Positions 24,768-36,835 of a stretch of 64,000 bases of DNA are shown here, in pieces. The stretch covers positions 6,938,385-7,002,384 of the forward strand of contig NW_021167079.1 in assembly GCF_003711515.1 (NCBI RefSeq), written 5' to 3'. Source of the stretch: Sodiomyces alkalinus F11. Its lineage: Eukaryota; Ascomycota; Sordariomycetes; Glomerellales; Plectosphaerellaceae. The translations under genes and the position numbers were made by a program. The stretch's first letter is position 1. Every line of letters starts with the position of its first letter. The notes below the pieces were generated by a model. It ran no database searches, was not told the DNA's origin, and was given only the letters and a program-made list of their open reading frames with translations.

Positions 24768-26843
24768 ATGAACTCGGAAATACCCATAATGCTCACAGTC
24801 TCGCGAACGTTACTATGGTTGGGTCTGGCATTGACCGGCGCCCCGGGTGTTCGCTCTCACCCGGCTGCCGACTCAACCTCCCCGGTCTTGTCCCTCGACG
24901 TGATCCCCCGCGCTCTCCCAGACTCCCCCAGCGGCGACTACGCCCCAGCAATCGTCGACTGTCCCCGAACTCGACCCTCCATCCGCCTGGCCGACCGCCT
25001 CTCGGACGATGAGGCCTCGTGGGTCCGCCGCCGTCGCAACAACACCATCGAGCCCATGCGCGACCTACTCGTCCGCGCCGCTATCCCCGATTTCGACGCC
25101 GCCGCCTACATCAACCGCGTCCGCGACAATACCACCGCCCTCCCCAACATCGGCATCGCTTTCTCCGGCGGTGGTTACCGCGCCCTCATGAACGGCGCGG
25201 GCTTCCTCACTGCCGCTGACAGCCGGAACCGCGACTTGGCGGAGCACGCCACCGCCGTCGCCGGCCTCCTCCAGTCCGCCACCTACATCGCCGGCCTCTC
25301 GGGCGGAGGCTGGCTCGTCGGTTCCGTCTTCGCCAACAACTTCTCCACCGTCCCCGCCCTGCAGCGTGGGGCCGAGGACTCGCCCCTCTGGCGCTTCGAC
25401 CGCTCCATCCTCCGCGGGCCCCGAGAGTCCGGCATCGGCATCCTCAACACCATCGACTACTGGCGAACCATCCACGACCAAGTCTCCGCCAAGGCCGCGG
25501 GCTGGGACACCTCCATCACCGACTACTGGGGCCGCGCCCTCTCCTACCAGCTCGTCAACGCCACCGACGGCGGTCCCGCCTACACTTTCTCCTCCATCGC
25601 CAACTCGCCGCACTTCCGCGACGCCGAGGCCCCCTTCCCCATCCTCGTCGCCGACGGCCGCGCCCCCGGCGAGCGCATCATCTCCCTCAACGCCACCGTC
25701 TACGAGTTCAACCCCTTCGAGATCGGCTCCTGGGATCCCACCACCTACGGCTTCGCCCCGCTGCGTTGGCTCGCCTCCAACTTCACCGACGGCACCGTGG
25801 GCCGCGGCGGCGGCGGCCTCGACGACGACAACCGCGACGACAACAACTGCGTCCGCGGCTTCGACCAGATCGGCTTCGTCATGGGCACCTCCTCCTCCCT
25901 CTTCAACCAGATCATCCTGCAAAACACCACCGCCGCCGCCGCGGACACCCCCGTCCCCTCCTTCGTCGTCGACGCCATCGAGTCCATCCTGCGCCGCCTG
26001 GACCGGAACGAGAACGACATCGCCCAGTACGAGCCCAACCCGTTCTACCGCTGGAACCCCACCGGCCAGTCCCACAACGCCGACGCCCGCCAGCTCAGCC
26101 TCGTCGACGGCGGCGAGGACCTGCAGAACATCCCCCTGCACCCTCTCATCCAGCCCTTCCGCGCCCTGGATGTCATCTTCGCCGTCGACTCCTCCGCCGA
26201 CACCCACAACAGCTGGCCCAACGGCACCGCCCTCCGCGCCACCTACGACCGCGTCGCCACCGAAATCGGCAACGGCACGCTCTTCCCAGCCGTCCCCGAC
26301 GCCGACACCTTCATCAACCTAGGCCTCAACCGCCGCCCCACCTTCTTCGGCTGCGACGCCGCCAACTTCACCTCCAGCCGTATCAACGACGACGACGACG
26401 ACGACGACGACTTGTTCGTCGTCCCGCCCCTGATCATCTACGTCCCCAACGCCCCCTACACCGTCTTCAGTAACGTCTCCACCTTCCAGCCCTCCTACCC
26501 GCTCGGCCAGCGCGACGCCATCATCCGCAACGGCTTCAACTCGGCCACCCGCGGCAACAACACCCTCGACGAAGAATGGCCCGTCTGCGTCGCCTGCGCC
26601 GTCCTCAGCCGCTCCTGGTGGAAGGCCAACGAGTCGGCCCCGGACGCCTGCGCCCGCTGCTTCGACCGCTACTGCTGGGACGGCTCCACCGACACCGCCC
26701 CCGTGCGCAACTACGACCCTGCGTACATCATCGGGCCCGATTTCGGCTCCGAGGAGAACGCGGCTGCTGGGCTGCCGGGGAGCCGCGGCCCCTGGGCGTT
26801 GAGTGCCATGCTGGGTGTGGCGGTGCTGATGGTAGCTTTGTAA
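24768..26843 (+). CDS. Secreted, GPI-anchored lysophospholipase / phospholipase B
   Basis: Removes both acyl chains from glycerophospholipids at the cell surface or outside the cell. One exon. From the ATG at 24768 it is 691 aa; a second ATG at 24789 (684 aa) gives a cleaner signal peptide, MLTVSRTLLWLGLALTGAPG, and may be the true start. The frame opens further upstream only with TTG. Fungal PLB/cPLA2-type catalytic motifs are present: FSGGGYRALMNGAG, GLSGGGWLVGS (nucleophile Ser about 178) and SLVDGGEDLQNIPLHPL (catalytic Asp). There are many N-x-S/T sites and a Cys-rich tail. The hydrophobic end WALSAMLGVAVLMVAL fits a GPI signal. An Asp8 run comes from a GAC repeat near 26390. Third positions are overwhelmingly C, producing long false frames on both strands. 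Confidence 0.93.
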   Translation: MNSEIPIMLTVSRTLLWLGLALTGAPGVRSHPAADSTSPVLSLDVIPRALPDSPSGDYAPAIVDCPRTRPSIRLADRLSDDEASWVRRRRNNTIEPMRDLLVRAAIPDFDAAAYINRVRDNTTALPNIGIAFSGGGYRALMNGAGFLTAADSRNRDLAEHATAVAGLLQSATYIAGLSGGGWLVGSVFANNFSTVPALQRGAEDSPLWRFDRSILRGPRESGIGILNTIDYWRTIHDQVSAKAAGWDTSITDYWGRALSYQLVNATDGGPAYTFSSIANSPHFRDAEAPFPILVADGRAPGERIISLNATVYEFNPFEIGSWDPTTYGFAPLRWLASNFTDGTVGRGGGGLDDDNRDDNNCVRGFDQIGFVMGTSSSLFNQIILQNTTAAAADTPVPSFVVDAIESILRRLDRNENDIAQYEPNPFYRWNPTGQSHNADARQLSLVDGGEDLQNIPLHPLIQPFRALDVIFAVDSSADTHNSWPNGTALRATYDRVATEIGNGTLFPAVPDADTFINLGLNRRPTFFGCDAANFTSSRINDDDDDDDDLFVVPPLIIYVPNAPYTVFSNVSTFQPSYPLGQRDAIIRNGFNSATRGNNTLDEEWPVCVACAVLSRSWWKANESAPDACARCFDRYCWDGSTDTAPVRNYDPAYIIGPDFGSEENAAAGLPGSRGPWALSAMLGVAVLMVAL

Positions 26844-27561
26844 ATTTAACGAGTCTGCGATGGATGCATGGTAAAATGGCTTCACCCGTCCATATTTCAT
26901 ACTCATGAATTTTTCATTTTCATTTCCGACTTGCTTCCTCTCCGTCGTCCTTGTCGACCAGATGGTCAGAATCTCCGTATATTTCGTGCGATTAGCGTCC
27001 TTGGTATATCCCGCTGTTGCCGGCACCCATACCCTACTTACCCTTTCCCGTCCGGCAGAACGACTCGCGATCTCTCCTCTCCTTTCTTCCTTCATACCAT
27101 AACCTCCTCCAGCCCAGCATATGACGCAAAATCTGTCCCCGTCGACAGCTCGCCCGCAAAATCGCAACCACTCGTCTCATGCCACTCCAAAAAACCCACC
27201 CCCGCCCACCATATATAACCCCCATCCATGCCATAAAAGCCATGTATTGCTTTCGCCGTCATCATGATCGTCTAGAAAAGTCGTAAAAACGGACGTCGTG
27301 AGAACATCATGCGAAAAAGGGGGCGCGAGGGCCACCAAGCTCAATCAAAATGCAGCACGAATGTGAGACCGGTCATAAACTGCCGCACATAACACACTGA
27401 TGCAGACAGAACACTGAATGTATCCCACCCTAGGAACGGCCCAGGTCGAAAATAACAACCAGCTAGGGAATCGTAAATCTGAGAGAGAAGAAAGCGAGAA
27501 AAAAAAAAAAAAAGGAGATATATATGTTCCCTGCGCCCTAGACCGTCGGAACAACATCTTT
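26844..27561. other. Convergent intergenic: phospholipase B and caspase-fold gene 3' ends
   Basis: 3' flanks of two convergent genes. Contains an A-rich run near 27500. No gene or RNA recognised. Confidence 0.55.
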
Positions 27562-29716
27562 CTAACGACCCGCACGAAAGGGGCCCTCCACTCTCACATC
27601 CTTGACCCCATCAGGCATCATCCGCAGCCACTCGGTCCAAGCCTCGTTATCAACAGGTTCGTCCCCTAGACGAAACACCAGATTAAGTTGCTGACCTTCC
27701 GCGCCAAACGGAAGGCTCGTTCTTAGCGGGCTGATATTGGTCGGCGCAAGGAGGATGGACGGCAGCCGCGCGTTGCCCGTCATCTGCATGTGAAGCGGGG
27801 ACGGAAAGCTGGTGATGGTCTCCTTCTCGGGGTATCTATCGTGGATGAGGGTGGGGTAGCTCGAGAGCAGCTTCGAATGCAGCTCGGCCGCCGAGAACGG
27901 ATTCATGAACCGCTGGGACGCTCGCGTCTTGAGCTGCTCCGTCACCACCTTGGTGAACGTGCAGCGTTCTAGCTCGTTGAAGTGCTCTTCGGAGATGGCC
28001 GCCGAGATCAGTTCGAGGACGCCTTGCTCGCGGACCATCTTGGCTGAGGGGTAATATGCGGCGTCCATGATGATGAGGGTGTCGCCGCAAGCCTGCTCGA
28101 GGACCTGTTGGATGCCGCTCCATCGGATGGTCTCGGCCTTTTCCCGGTCTCTAGTACTATTGCCTTTTCGTCAGTAACCAATTCTCCCTCCCTCTCCCGC
28201 CTCCCCCCCTCTTGTCTCTCCCTTTCTCTTTTTGCTGTTTCTCCGTTTCCTCCTCACTTCCCCATGTCTTGTCCCATCACTCTCCGAGAAGAGAGCTGAG
28301 AAGGCGCGACATACCTAGCAAGGACCATCTCCCGATGGCCATCCAAATACGAATGACCGTTGTAGTAAACGATTTTGAGAACGTCACGCTGGTCGCGATC
28401 CTCGGAAAAGTCGGTAATCTTGCGCGACAGCCATCTCCACGGACTCTTGCAGTTTTCCGAAGTGGACGGAATGGTGTGGATTTCAAACGTATAACGGTAG
28501 TACTGGTCAAAGACTTCGGCCAGTTCCTTGACGGCAGCATCGACATGAGGATCGTGGTCGTCCTGCCAGTAGAGCAGCAGCACTTGGGCACTCGCGTACC
28601 GGCTGCGGTGCGGGTTGGACAGGATTCGAGAAACGTTGGTCTGCAGGTCGCTCTTCAGGCTTTCGATGCCGGGCAGGACCGTGGGCTTGTCCAGCCTGGG
28701 GCCTGAGGGCAACGGGGTCCGGATGCGCGTTTCGCTGAGTCGTGCCTGGCCAGGCTGGCCGACCGGAGGGTCGAGGTCCATCTCGTTCGGATCCTGGGCG
28801 AACATGGACTTGTGGCTGCTCAAGCCTTGGGATGGGCTGAGGGGTCGTTGTGCAGAGAGTGGGGCGAGTTCCTGAATGGAAGGGCTGTGAGATCTGTGAT
28901 ATTTCTTGACGGCGTCTTCCCATGTCATATTGTGATGGCTGGGATGGCACTTGAGAATGCGATTTCAAGTTAGCAAAAGGGAGGAAGAAGAAAAGAAAAA
29001 GAAACGAAAAGAAATAGATATAGAAAGGAAAGAGGAAGAGGAAGAATCAGATGGAAAAGAGGATGACAACAACATACAGCAACTCTCCGGCGGCGGCAAT
29101 CGCCGCATGCGCCGAGCTTCCTGATGAGAGCGGCCTTCTCTCTTTGCTGTTGCGACAAAGGACCAGTTCGCCTCCTGCTCGCGCGAACCCGGTTAGAGAC
29201 GTCGGTCCCATCCTTCACATGGAAAATGGATGTCAAGTTAGGAGAGGTGTCGGCACTATACGATGTGTTGTTTGTTTCCGTTGACACATTGGTAACAGCA
29301 GAGGCCGTGGTCACCATAGTGGCCTGTGTGGAAATGGACGAATTGGTGTCCTTTCTTATGGGCGGTGAGGTTGAGGCTGACTGGTGAGCGGGCAAGCCGG
29401 TCGCCCGGAGCTGAGGCGACATGGTCAGGTCGACCGGTGCTGCTGATGTTGGTCGCGGCGACTGACTTTGCGTGTGGTGATGATGCTGATGCTGGTGCTG
29501 CTGGTGCTGCTGGTGCTGGTGCTGTTGTTGTTGCTGTTGCTGTTGCTGGTGCTGCTGTTGTTGATGCTGCTGCGGGTGGTGGTGGTGTGGCAGCTGGTCG
29601 TGAGTCTGTTGCGGACTCGGTGAGGGTTGTTGGTGCGAGACAGAGCCGGCACGATTGGCCTCATCGGAGGAGCTCGTCTTCGGGGGCGCCTCCAGTAGAT
29701 TGGGAGCCGGATGCAT
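27562..29716 (-). CDS. Caspase-fold (C14-like) protein without catalytic Cys, fused to a Cys/His-Arg cluster
   Basis: Three exons: 29716-29078, 28949-28315, 28156-27562. The introns are 128 nt (GTATGT...CAAG) and 158 nt (GTATGT...ATAG), and the sum is 622 aa. Using the CTAG 6 nt later as acceptor would drop two residues. The N-terminal 200 residues are disordered with Gln/His runs. Intron 1 interrupts GACGDCRRRRVA | CHPSHHN, a possible zinc-binding or nucleic-acid-binding knuckle (about residues 201-220). The C-terminal third follows fungal C14-like domains: KIVYYNGHSYL (His about 412, at the catalytic His position), SGIQQVLEQ, then LIIMDAAYY, where active relatives have D-C-C. Residues 457-458 are Ala-Ala, so the nucleophile is absent. 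This suggests a pseudoenzyme, perhaps a scaffold. The fold call is my inference from motif order. Confidence 0.8.
29479..29590. repeat. CAG/CAC trinucleotide repeat tract in coding sequence
   Basis: Imperfect CTG/GTG/TTG triplets on the plus strand, coding alternating Gln and His runs in the N-terminal part of the caspase-fold protein. Confidence 0.8.
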
Positions 29717-32700
29717 GCTTGTCAGAGAGGCACTCGATGGCCCATTATCAGGAGAGAAGTCAAGTACGGTTCAGCAATGGCGCGCCAGTTCCCCGCTGTA
29801 CCCTCGTTACGCTTTTAACCTCGGGGCCCCACCGAGGTTCACCGAAAGGCACAGTGACAGAAAGAGGGGTGGCCAGAAAAGTCAAAGTGGTAATAAGGTG
29901 TGCGACACAACCAGCAGCGCCTTGAATGGTTATTGTTCCTTTTCAAATTTTTTTGAGCTCCTACCCCTTTTTCTTGTCCTACAGCAGGGACTATAAGAAA
30001 GGCGACAAGGGTGATAAAAAGTGAGGTTCTGGGCCGTGCTTCATATAATGTGCCAATGCTTGCTGCACACTGTGTCGTGTAATGGTCGAAGTGTTGTGAT
30101 GATATCGGCCACTGTCTGGCGAACTTTTTTTTTTTCGTTTTGTTGAGGTGATGGGAGGTGAGGTGAGGTGAGGTGGAAGGTGAAAGGTGTAGTAAGGTGA
30201 GGCAAATACTCAACAGGCGAGAGAGACAAGAAAAAGGAAGAAAAAAAGTGGGAGGGATGGATCTAAGGGTGTTTTGGTAGCAGAAATGGGGGGATGAAGT
30301 GCACGAATAAGAGGAAGGGCATCGGTTCGCATAGGCGCCAAAGTTTCCAGAGGAACCAAGGTCCAACGGTAATAAAGAACGAGGGAAAAAAGGAAAAAGG
30401 GGAAAAAGAAAGAAAAAAAGAAGAAAAAAATCGAGACATCAAGCAGGAGGAGAGAATGAGCCGGGGAGGGGGTGATGTGCCCCATGCACCGGCGGGTCAC
30501 CGAGAACCGGAGAACAGCGCACCGAGCGAGGAACATAGAGAGGTACGCGGAGACTCCACCTATTGTCTCGCAAGCGCGTCACAGTTCTTCTCGTCCTATT
30601 CTGGATACACTGTGTAGGTATCCGTCTTGCTCGTGTGCCACGAGCTTGGCTACCTTAAGGTACTGTACTACGAAGTACTTATATTTTATAATTACTCCCT
30701 TAGGTACTTACCTTATTAGTACATGCGGATACTTTTGTCCTCTGAGAAACAGGTTCGGTTCGATCAAGAGAGTATGGCAAGGCAAGGCAAGGTAAGGTGC
30801 GACCAATCCGAGGTGGCGGTGACGTGACTCGAGGTCCCTGCTTCTTTCCTCGAGGGATAGGTACCTCTCGCTTCCCTTTACCGAGGACCTAAGGTACATT
30901 GGTGGCTGTCGCCGTGCTCGTACTTGGTCTTCATCCATTTACGCTTCACTTATTTACGCCGTTATATCAACTCGTTGCCCATCTTGTCTTGCCATGTGAG
31001 GCGCAAAGCCAGCCAGCCGCTGTCTGCCTTCTCTCTATTGCCAGCTTCGTACCAGGTAGACATATTTGTACTCCGTACCACTCCAGCACCAAATGGGGAC
31101 AGGGCAGTAGGGGGCCAGAGCTCATCCCGCCTATCGGGTTGGCTCGGTGAAGTGGGTAAGTGTTCCCCCTCCGCATGCGGGACATTCAAGTCGGTCAAGG
31201 TGGTGAGAAAAATGTCATAGGGGATTCAGTTTATTAGCAAAGGGCCGGGCGGATATCGGGGAAATCGCGGGAGTCACGAAGTTTACGTCGGTCTGGGCGA
31301 GACGGCCTAGAGCTGTGTCTGATGCTGATGTTCTCTTACCCAGAAGAGACGAATAGCTACGTAAGTATGCGAGTAATTAATTAATTATCTCGCAACGTAT
31401 TTCGTACGCGCTTGACCCGGCACAGAGAAATAAAAACGTTACAGGCTGCAAATCGACCCCTAGTCGAGAGGGTGGGGGGACCAGGGGCCAGATGCGGGTG
31501 ATGCGGATGTGAGGTCCGGGAAGCTGCGAGGGGCGTGGGATGACACCGAGGAGAGGAAAGAAGGGAAGAAAGGGTCACCGGGGGATCTTGAGGCTACCTA
31601 TTTACATACGACGACTTGGTACATAAGCCCTTCAGGTACCTTAATTAGCACTGCAACTCTTATCTCTAGGCCGTCTGTTATGTTCATCATCATGTACCCT
31701 ATGCAAATATACTTCATACTCCGTACTCTAAATGTACCAGATTGGGAAGGCGGAAAGGAACACAAGGGGGCCCAAAGATGTGACCACCGACTGATCAATG
31801 CCAATGTCACACTGTCTCGGCTCAGCGGTCGGTCTGGCTGGCCACTAGTGTCCAATGGTTTTGCACCATACCCAGTCGCGGTTGGTGGGGGGGTTAAGCC
31901 GGCAACCCTCACCTCCTCACCTCCTCACCCCCTCATTTCCGTTCCCGTGGCGGTTGATGTGATCCAGCTTCCGGGATCTGATATACAACGTAACTCGGCG
32001 CTTGACTTGACTGTTGACCTGCAGACTGCAGAATCCCAACTCGCGACTACTTAACGCCACCTGAGCCAACGACCAATATGACGGGCTGATACAAAGGAGA
32101 GGAAGGGGAAAATTCGATCAAATGGGTGACTACGGTGTAGCAGCCAGATCACGTTTGGTTTCGGTCAACGCGGCATGGACGCAGACTCCACTCATTTCCT
32201 TATTATGCGTTGTCGGGAACGTCGAGGGATAGTCGGTCACGATGGCAATAGCCACTTTCTCCCTACTCATTCTTGACGACGTTACCCCTTTTTCGGACGT
32301 CCATGGCCCCGATGTCCCCCCCCCCCCTTTCTTATGACGCACCTGGATGGCGTCCGTCCGTCCGCCATTCCGTGCATCTGAGGCCGCCCACTTTGAGATC
32401 TTGGTCCAACTCATATTGCGTCCACCTCATATCGCCCAGAGAGGGGGCAGAGAAGGAAGGGTGTGGAAAGGGGAGGGGTCAGGTCGCCGTTACACTGCAA
32501 CGTCCTCTGCAAGGTCCATACCACGCTGTGACTGGAGTTTTCCCCGAATAGACCCGAATGCCTATACCTACATGTTGAGCCCAACGATCTCCTCACCGAA
32601 AACTCGTCCTTCGTCTGAAGCAAACCATTATTATGTTTCTCCGAATTCAACAAGAAATGCAGAACATCTTCACCCCCACGCGGAAACCCCTAGGCTCTAC

Positions 32701-34205
32701 TCCGTACCGTAATGCCAACGCTGCGCGATTTTACCCCCCAAAAAGCCCGTGAGCATATGTCCCCATGAGACTGGCTTGTGGAGAACGATGGCTTGCTGGC
32801 TATTATTAACTCTCGACTTCTTATGTATCGTTTGATCCGCGACAGCGTACACACGTGTATGCAGCAACTACGCACGCCCAGCGCCTGTCCAGTTGGGCAT
32901 GAGCTCGTAACTATCACGGGCAGGTGCAATCGTACATCTTTTTCTCATAAGTATATTGGGTTCATGTACCCCTCCTTTGCCCTATTTTCCTTCCCTATCA
33001 ACTGAGATAGGTCAGTCTTTACGCCTTAGTTCTCTCACCGACTGATGCCTTAAACGGCGTCGGTGGTCACACCGAGCCGTTGCGCCACTCTGCTCGTGTG
33101 CATCTCCTATGGTCTGGAATCACTACATTGCTGGGCTTTTTTGCCCATGGATGGTCGGCGAAGTGGCGTCCTTTTTCCATTGACCCCCTCATCAACGAAG
33201 GAGGTCGAACATCTCGGTCTGCCCTGATCCGGTAAGGCGTCCCAGCCACCAGCATATTCGGGACACACACATCGAAGGGAACTATCTGTACGTTGTACAC
33301 ACCTCTCGCAGGGTTGCTTTGACCGTCGGAGAAGTCCAGTTCCAACCTACGGAGTACACCTTGGTAAACCCCGAGAAATAGCTGACTGGCTCAATGGCTT
33401 TCGTCTTATCCTTGAATTGGTACATACGCGAGAAAGGATCATGCATTGTGCAACCGCCCGAAGTAAAGCCAGACGAGACGTTACTGTGAAAGATGGAATC
33501 TAGCGGCTGCCGACTGGGAATTGATGCCAGTGAGGTTCAAGCAACCGCTCTATTCGCATCTCTCCTTTAGAATGGCTAAAAATAAGTCGCGTTCAAGACA
33601 ACTACCCGAAAGTGTGGTTCGTGTTCCTCATATAATTTCATGAATTGACTTTTGCATCCGCGGTTTGGTTCGCCCGTTGCGCAAAGCTGCGGCTGTCCGT
33701 GAAGACGCCGACGGAAATGCGTAATAATACCCGCAAGAGCAAGAAGCCGATTGAAAATTACAAGGCCGCATAACAACGGCCCACATGACATTCTTCCACA
33801 ATGGCTTACTCCGTACATGACGTTGCAGGAGGGGATCGGAATGCCTAGATCTGGAGGTGACATGCACTCGGAACAGTACTTGACCTACCTCGATACTCCG
33901 TGCATTATGTGTTACCTGAGTTTGATAAAGGGGGGTAAGGGACGGCAGAGATTTGGCATGGACTCTGAGGAGACCACTGACGTATACTGCAGGAGTTGAT
34001 CCTAAGGTATGGTATGTTCAGAAAACCGGGTATATCTAGTCGCCATAATAAAACTCGTTCGAATTGCACAATGGTGTCGTGAACGGGCCGTCCAAGGTCG
34101 AAACCGCCATGCTCCATTCCATCGCACCCCTGCCTCTTTCGGTGGCGGCATTTTTCCACTCTGGGTATTTAGAGCTGTCATTGATCATGATCGTGTCTGT
34201 CGTAA
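29717..34205. other. Gene-poor 4.5-kb region
   Basis: No gene, tRNA or intact mobile element recognised on either strand. The longest frames (for example minus 33067-33345 and 33576-33863) are under 100 codons and resemble nothing known. The stretch contains an A-rich tract (30380-30432), a TTAATTAATTAA palindrome (31368-31394), GGTACCTTA motifs, and five exact TACTCCGTA copies (31069, 31717, 32698, 33348 reversed, 33807). It may be eroded transposon sequence, but I cannot show that by eye. Confidence 0.5.
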
Positions 34206-34719
34206 TTACGCGCTAATAAACGCCCGCATAGCCTTGACCGCGTCTCCTTCATGGGTCTTCAGTAATTCTGTCGCCTTGGGCTTCGTAACCTCAAGCTCCT
34301 CAACCTATGATACACCACCTGTCAGCAATGTGTCCCATCTCTCTCATTTCCTTATGCACCGTTGGCCAGAGTTATCCGTATAGAAAGCAGACGACAGGCC
34401 AGGCTGGCGGGTAACCGAGAGTGGAACTCACCAGCAGCGCAACATCACTCGCATCCACTTTGATGTTCCGAACAGGCAGTTCCATGGTCTTTTTGTCGCC
34501 ACCGGGTGCGTCCGCGGCACTGAGGCTACCTAGGGCCTTCTTAGCCGCTTCGGCGTCAACGTCCTGCTTGCCCGCAGCGTCATCGCCACCCTCCAGAGAG
34601 GCGAGTGCTGAGGCGGCCTTGCGATCTTCGGCGGATTTGGCAGTTGTGGAGGGAACTTCGTCCTCGACGTCCCCTGTCGTAGCGCCCTCGACGATGGTGG
34701 GGGGTTGCTTCTCGGACAT
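34206..34719 (-). CDS. HYPK-like protein with C-terminal UBA-like domain
   Basis: Relatives of HYPK bind the NatA N-terminal acetyltransferase and nascent chains at the ribosome. Two exons: 34719-34432 and 34304-34206. The intron is 127 nt (GTGAGT...CATAG, phase 0) and the sum is 128 aa. The open frame upstream of the ATG at 34719 begins with TTG. The middle has AEDRKAASALASLEG and AEAAKKALGSLSA, the charged helical segment of this family. The C-terminus KVDASDVALL | VEELEVTKPKATELLKTHEG, then DAVKAMRAFISA, is a UBA-like three-helix domain of the type shared with NAC-alpha. The second exon is only 99 nt and carries most of that domain. Divergent from the DAHP synthase gene. Confidence 0.9.
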
Positions 34720-35344
34720 TGTCAATCGAGGCTGTGTCTAATTTGATTCGATTGGTTTCGAGTGGTATTAGAGATAATGCGGTACAGTGACGAATTGACC
34801 GCTGTTCGTTCGTTCGTGAGAGGCCCCTGGGTTTCCAGTTGTGACGATATCGAGACAGATTTTGGGCGAGGAGCTCGGACTTGCCCCGCCATTCTGCCGG
34901 AAGATACCGCTTTAGTCTTGATTGTCCCACCAGAAACCGAGGGAGGAGAGAGAAGAAGTTCGAGACAGGTACGAAGAATACCGCCATTTGAGGTACCGGT
35001 TCTACCAAAAGTGCCCGAGACAAGACAACGAAGTAAGATTAAAATCGACAAGGACAAAGAAGAATAGAAGAAAATATTCAGATTAAATTAATATCAATGT
35101 TTCCCTTGTACTTTCAGCGCCAGTGATATATCCGTAATGGTTGCTGTGACTGTGATGACTCATTCCTTCCCTCTCATCTTTCGACTTGGTACCCGTACTC
35201 ATTCTCCGACAAACTTAACACATAAGTCTTCCCTTCAAATTTGCCATCGGTCCCTATCCGGCGCCTGGTTTCGGGCATCATCTCTCACCTCACATCTCAC
35301 AAGAACCACCCCCCCCCCCATATTAGCTCCTACGAGTCGCGACC
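34720..35344. other. Divergent intergenic: HYPK-like and DAHP synthase promoters
   Basis: 625-bp shared promoter between two housekeeping genes. A run of 9 C lies about 25 bp before the DAHP synthase ATG. No other gene seen. Confidence 0.55.
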
Positions 35345-36835
35345 ATGACTGCTTCAGACTGGTCACCAGACTCGTGGCGCTCGAAGCCCATCAAGCAGGC
35401 CCCGAGCTACCCCGATGAAGCCCTCGTCAAAAAGTCAGTAGAGGAGCTCTCCAGGCTACCCCCCGTCGTCCACCCCAAGGAGATCGTAGCCTTGAAGCAG
35501 CATCTCCGGGACTGTGCGAAGGGGGAGGCCTTCCTGCTCCAGGGAGGAGACTGCGCTGAACTCTTCTCGTACTGCGAGCAGAGCGCCATCGAGTCGAAGA
35601 TCAAGCTGCTCTTGCAGATGAGCTTGGTTCTCATCTGGGGCGCCGACAAGAAAGTCGTCCGCATCGGTCGCATGGCGGGCCAGTACGCAAAGCCCAGATC
35701 CAGCCCGACCGAAATCGTCGACGGCAAGGAAACCCCGTCCTTTCGAGGCGACATCCTGAACGGGTTCAGTGTCGATGAGAGAGAGATTGACCCACAAAGA
35801 CTGGTTAAGTTGGTGTTTGCCCCGGCGCAGAAGAAGGCGCTCTTGTGTTTGGAGGATCTGGGTTGCTGACTCCTAACCACGGATAGGGCCTACCACTACT
35901 CTTCGGCCACTCTCAACTACATTAGAGCGGCCCTCAGCTCCGGCATCGCCGATCTTCACAGACCACTCGACTGGGGCCTAGGCCATGTCCGGGATCCGGA
36001 GCTGAAACGCAAATACTCCGAAGCCGTCCTGTCGTTGACAGACATGCTGCGATTTCTGCGCACGATAGGAGCCGACAGGAGCGAGAAGCTCGATACGGTT
36101 GACCTCTTCACCAGCCACGAAGGACTACTCCTCGAGTACGAACAGGCCCTTACCCGATTACTCGAGACGCCGCCCCCTCCCGGATCCAGCGCAAACCTCA
36201 ACGGCCAGAGCCCGGCGACGATGAAAGAGTACTACAACACGTCGGCGCATTTTCTGTGGATCGGCGACCGCACGCGACAGATTGACGGCGCACACGTCGA
36301 GTTTTTCCGCGGCATCGCCAACCCCGTCGGCGTCAAGGTCGGCCCCACCACACCCGTCGACGATCTGCTGGCCCTGCTGCGGACTCTCAACCCGGACCGC
36401 GAGCCGGGCAAGGTCACGCTCATCACGCGCTACGGCGCCGGCAAGGTACGGTCGCTGCTGCCGGCACACATCCGTGCGGTGGAGGACAGCGAATACCGGC
36501 AGTGCGTGGTGTGGCAGTGCGATCCCATGCACGGCAACACGCTCTCGACGGGCAGTGGAATCAAGACGCGCAAGTTCAGGGACATCTTCGAGGAGCTGCA
36601 GGAGACGCTACGGATCCACAAGGAACAGGGTAGCTACCTGGGAGGCGTACACCTGGAGCTCACGGGCGACGCGGTCACGGAGTGCCTGGGAGGTAGTGAG
36701 AACCTGGCTGAGGATGACTTGTCGACAAACTACACGAGTTTTTGCGATCCGCGGTTGAACGAAAAGCAAGCCCTGGAACTGGCTTTCTTGATTGCCGATC
36801 ACTATCGGAACGAGAGGAGACCACCGACGTTGTAG
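35345..36835 (+). CDS. Class II DAHP synthase (3-deoxy-D-arabino-heptulosonate-7-phosphate synthase)
   Basis: First step of the shikimate pathway: phosphoenolpyruvate plus erythrose-4-phosphate to DAHP. Two exons, 35345-35808 and 35887-36835, sum 470 aa. The donor is the weak GTTGGT, chosen because it gives DPQRLVK | AYHYSSATLNY; using GTTTGC slightly downstream would insert two residues. Class II (plant-type) motifs are present: FLLQGGDCAELF, VVRIGRMAGQYAKPRS, TSAHFLWIGDRTRQIDGAHVEF, NPVGVKVGPTT, WQCDPMHGNT and GGVHLELTGD-VTEC. The metal-binding Cys, His, Glu and Asp positions are all visible. Fungi carry this type beside the class I isozymes; in Neurospora the class II form is the Trp-sensitive one (from memory). 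Confidence 0.95.

Noticed and set aside
25065..26207. 380-codon Gly/Val/Asp frame opposite phospholipase B
   Set aside because: Antisense shadow of a gene whose third positions are nearly all C.
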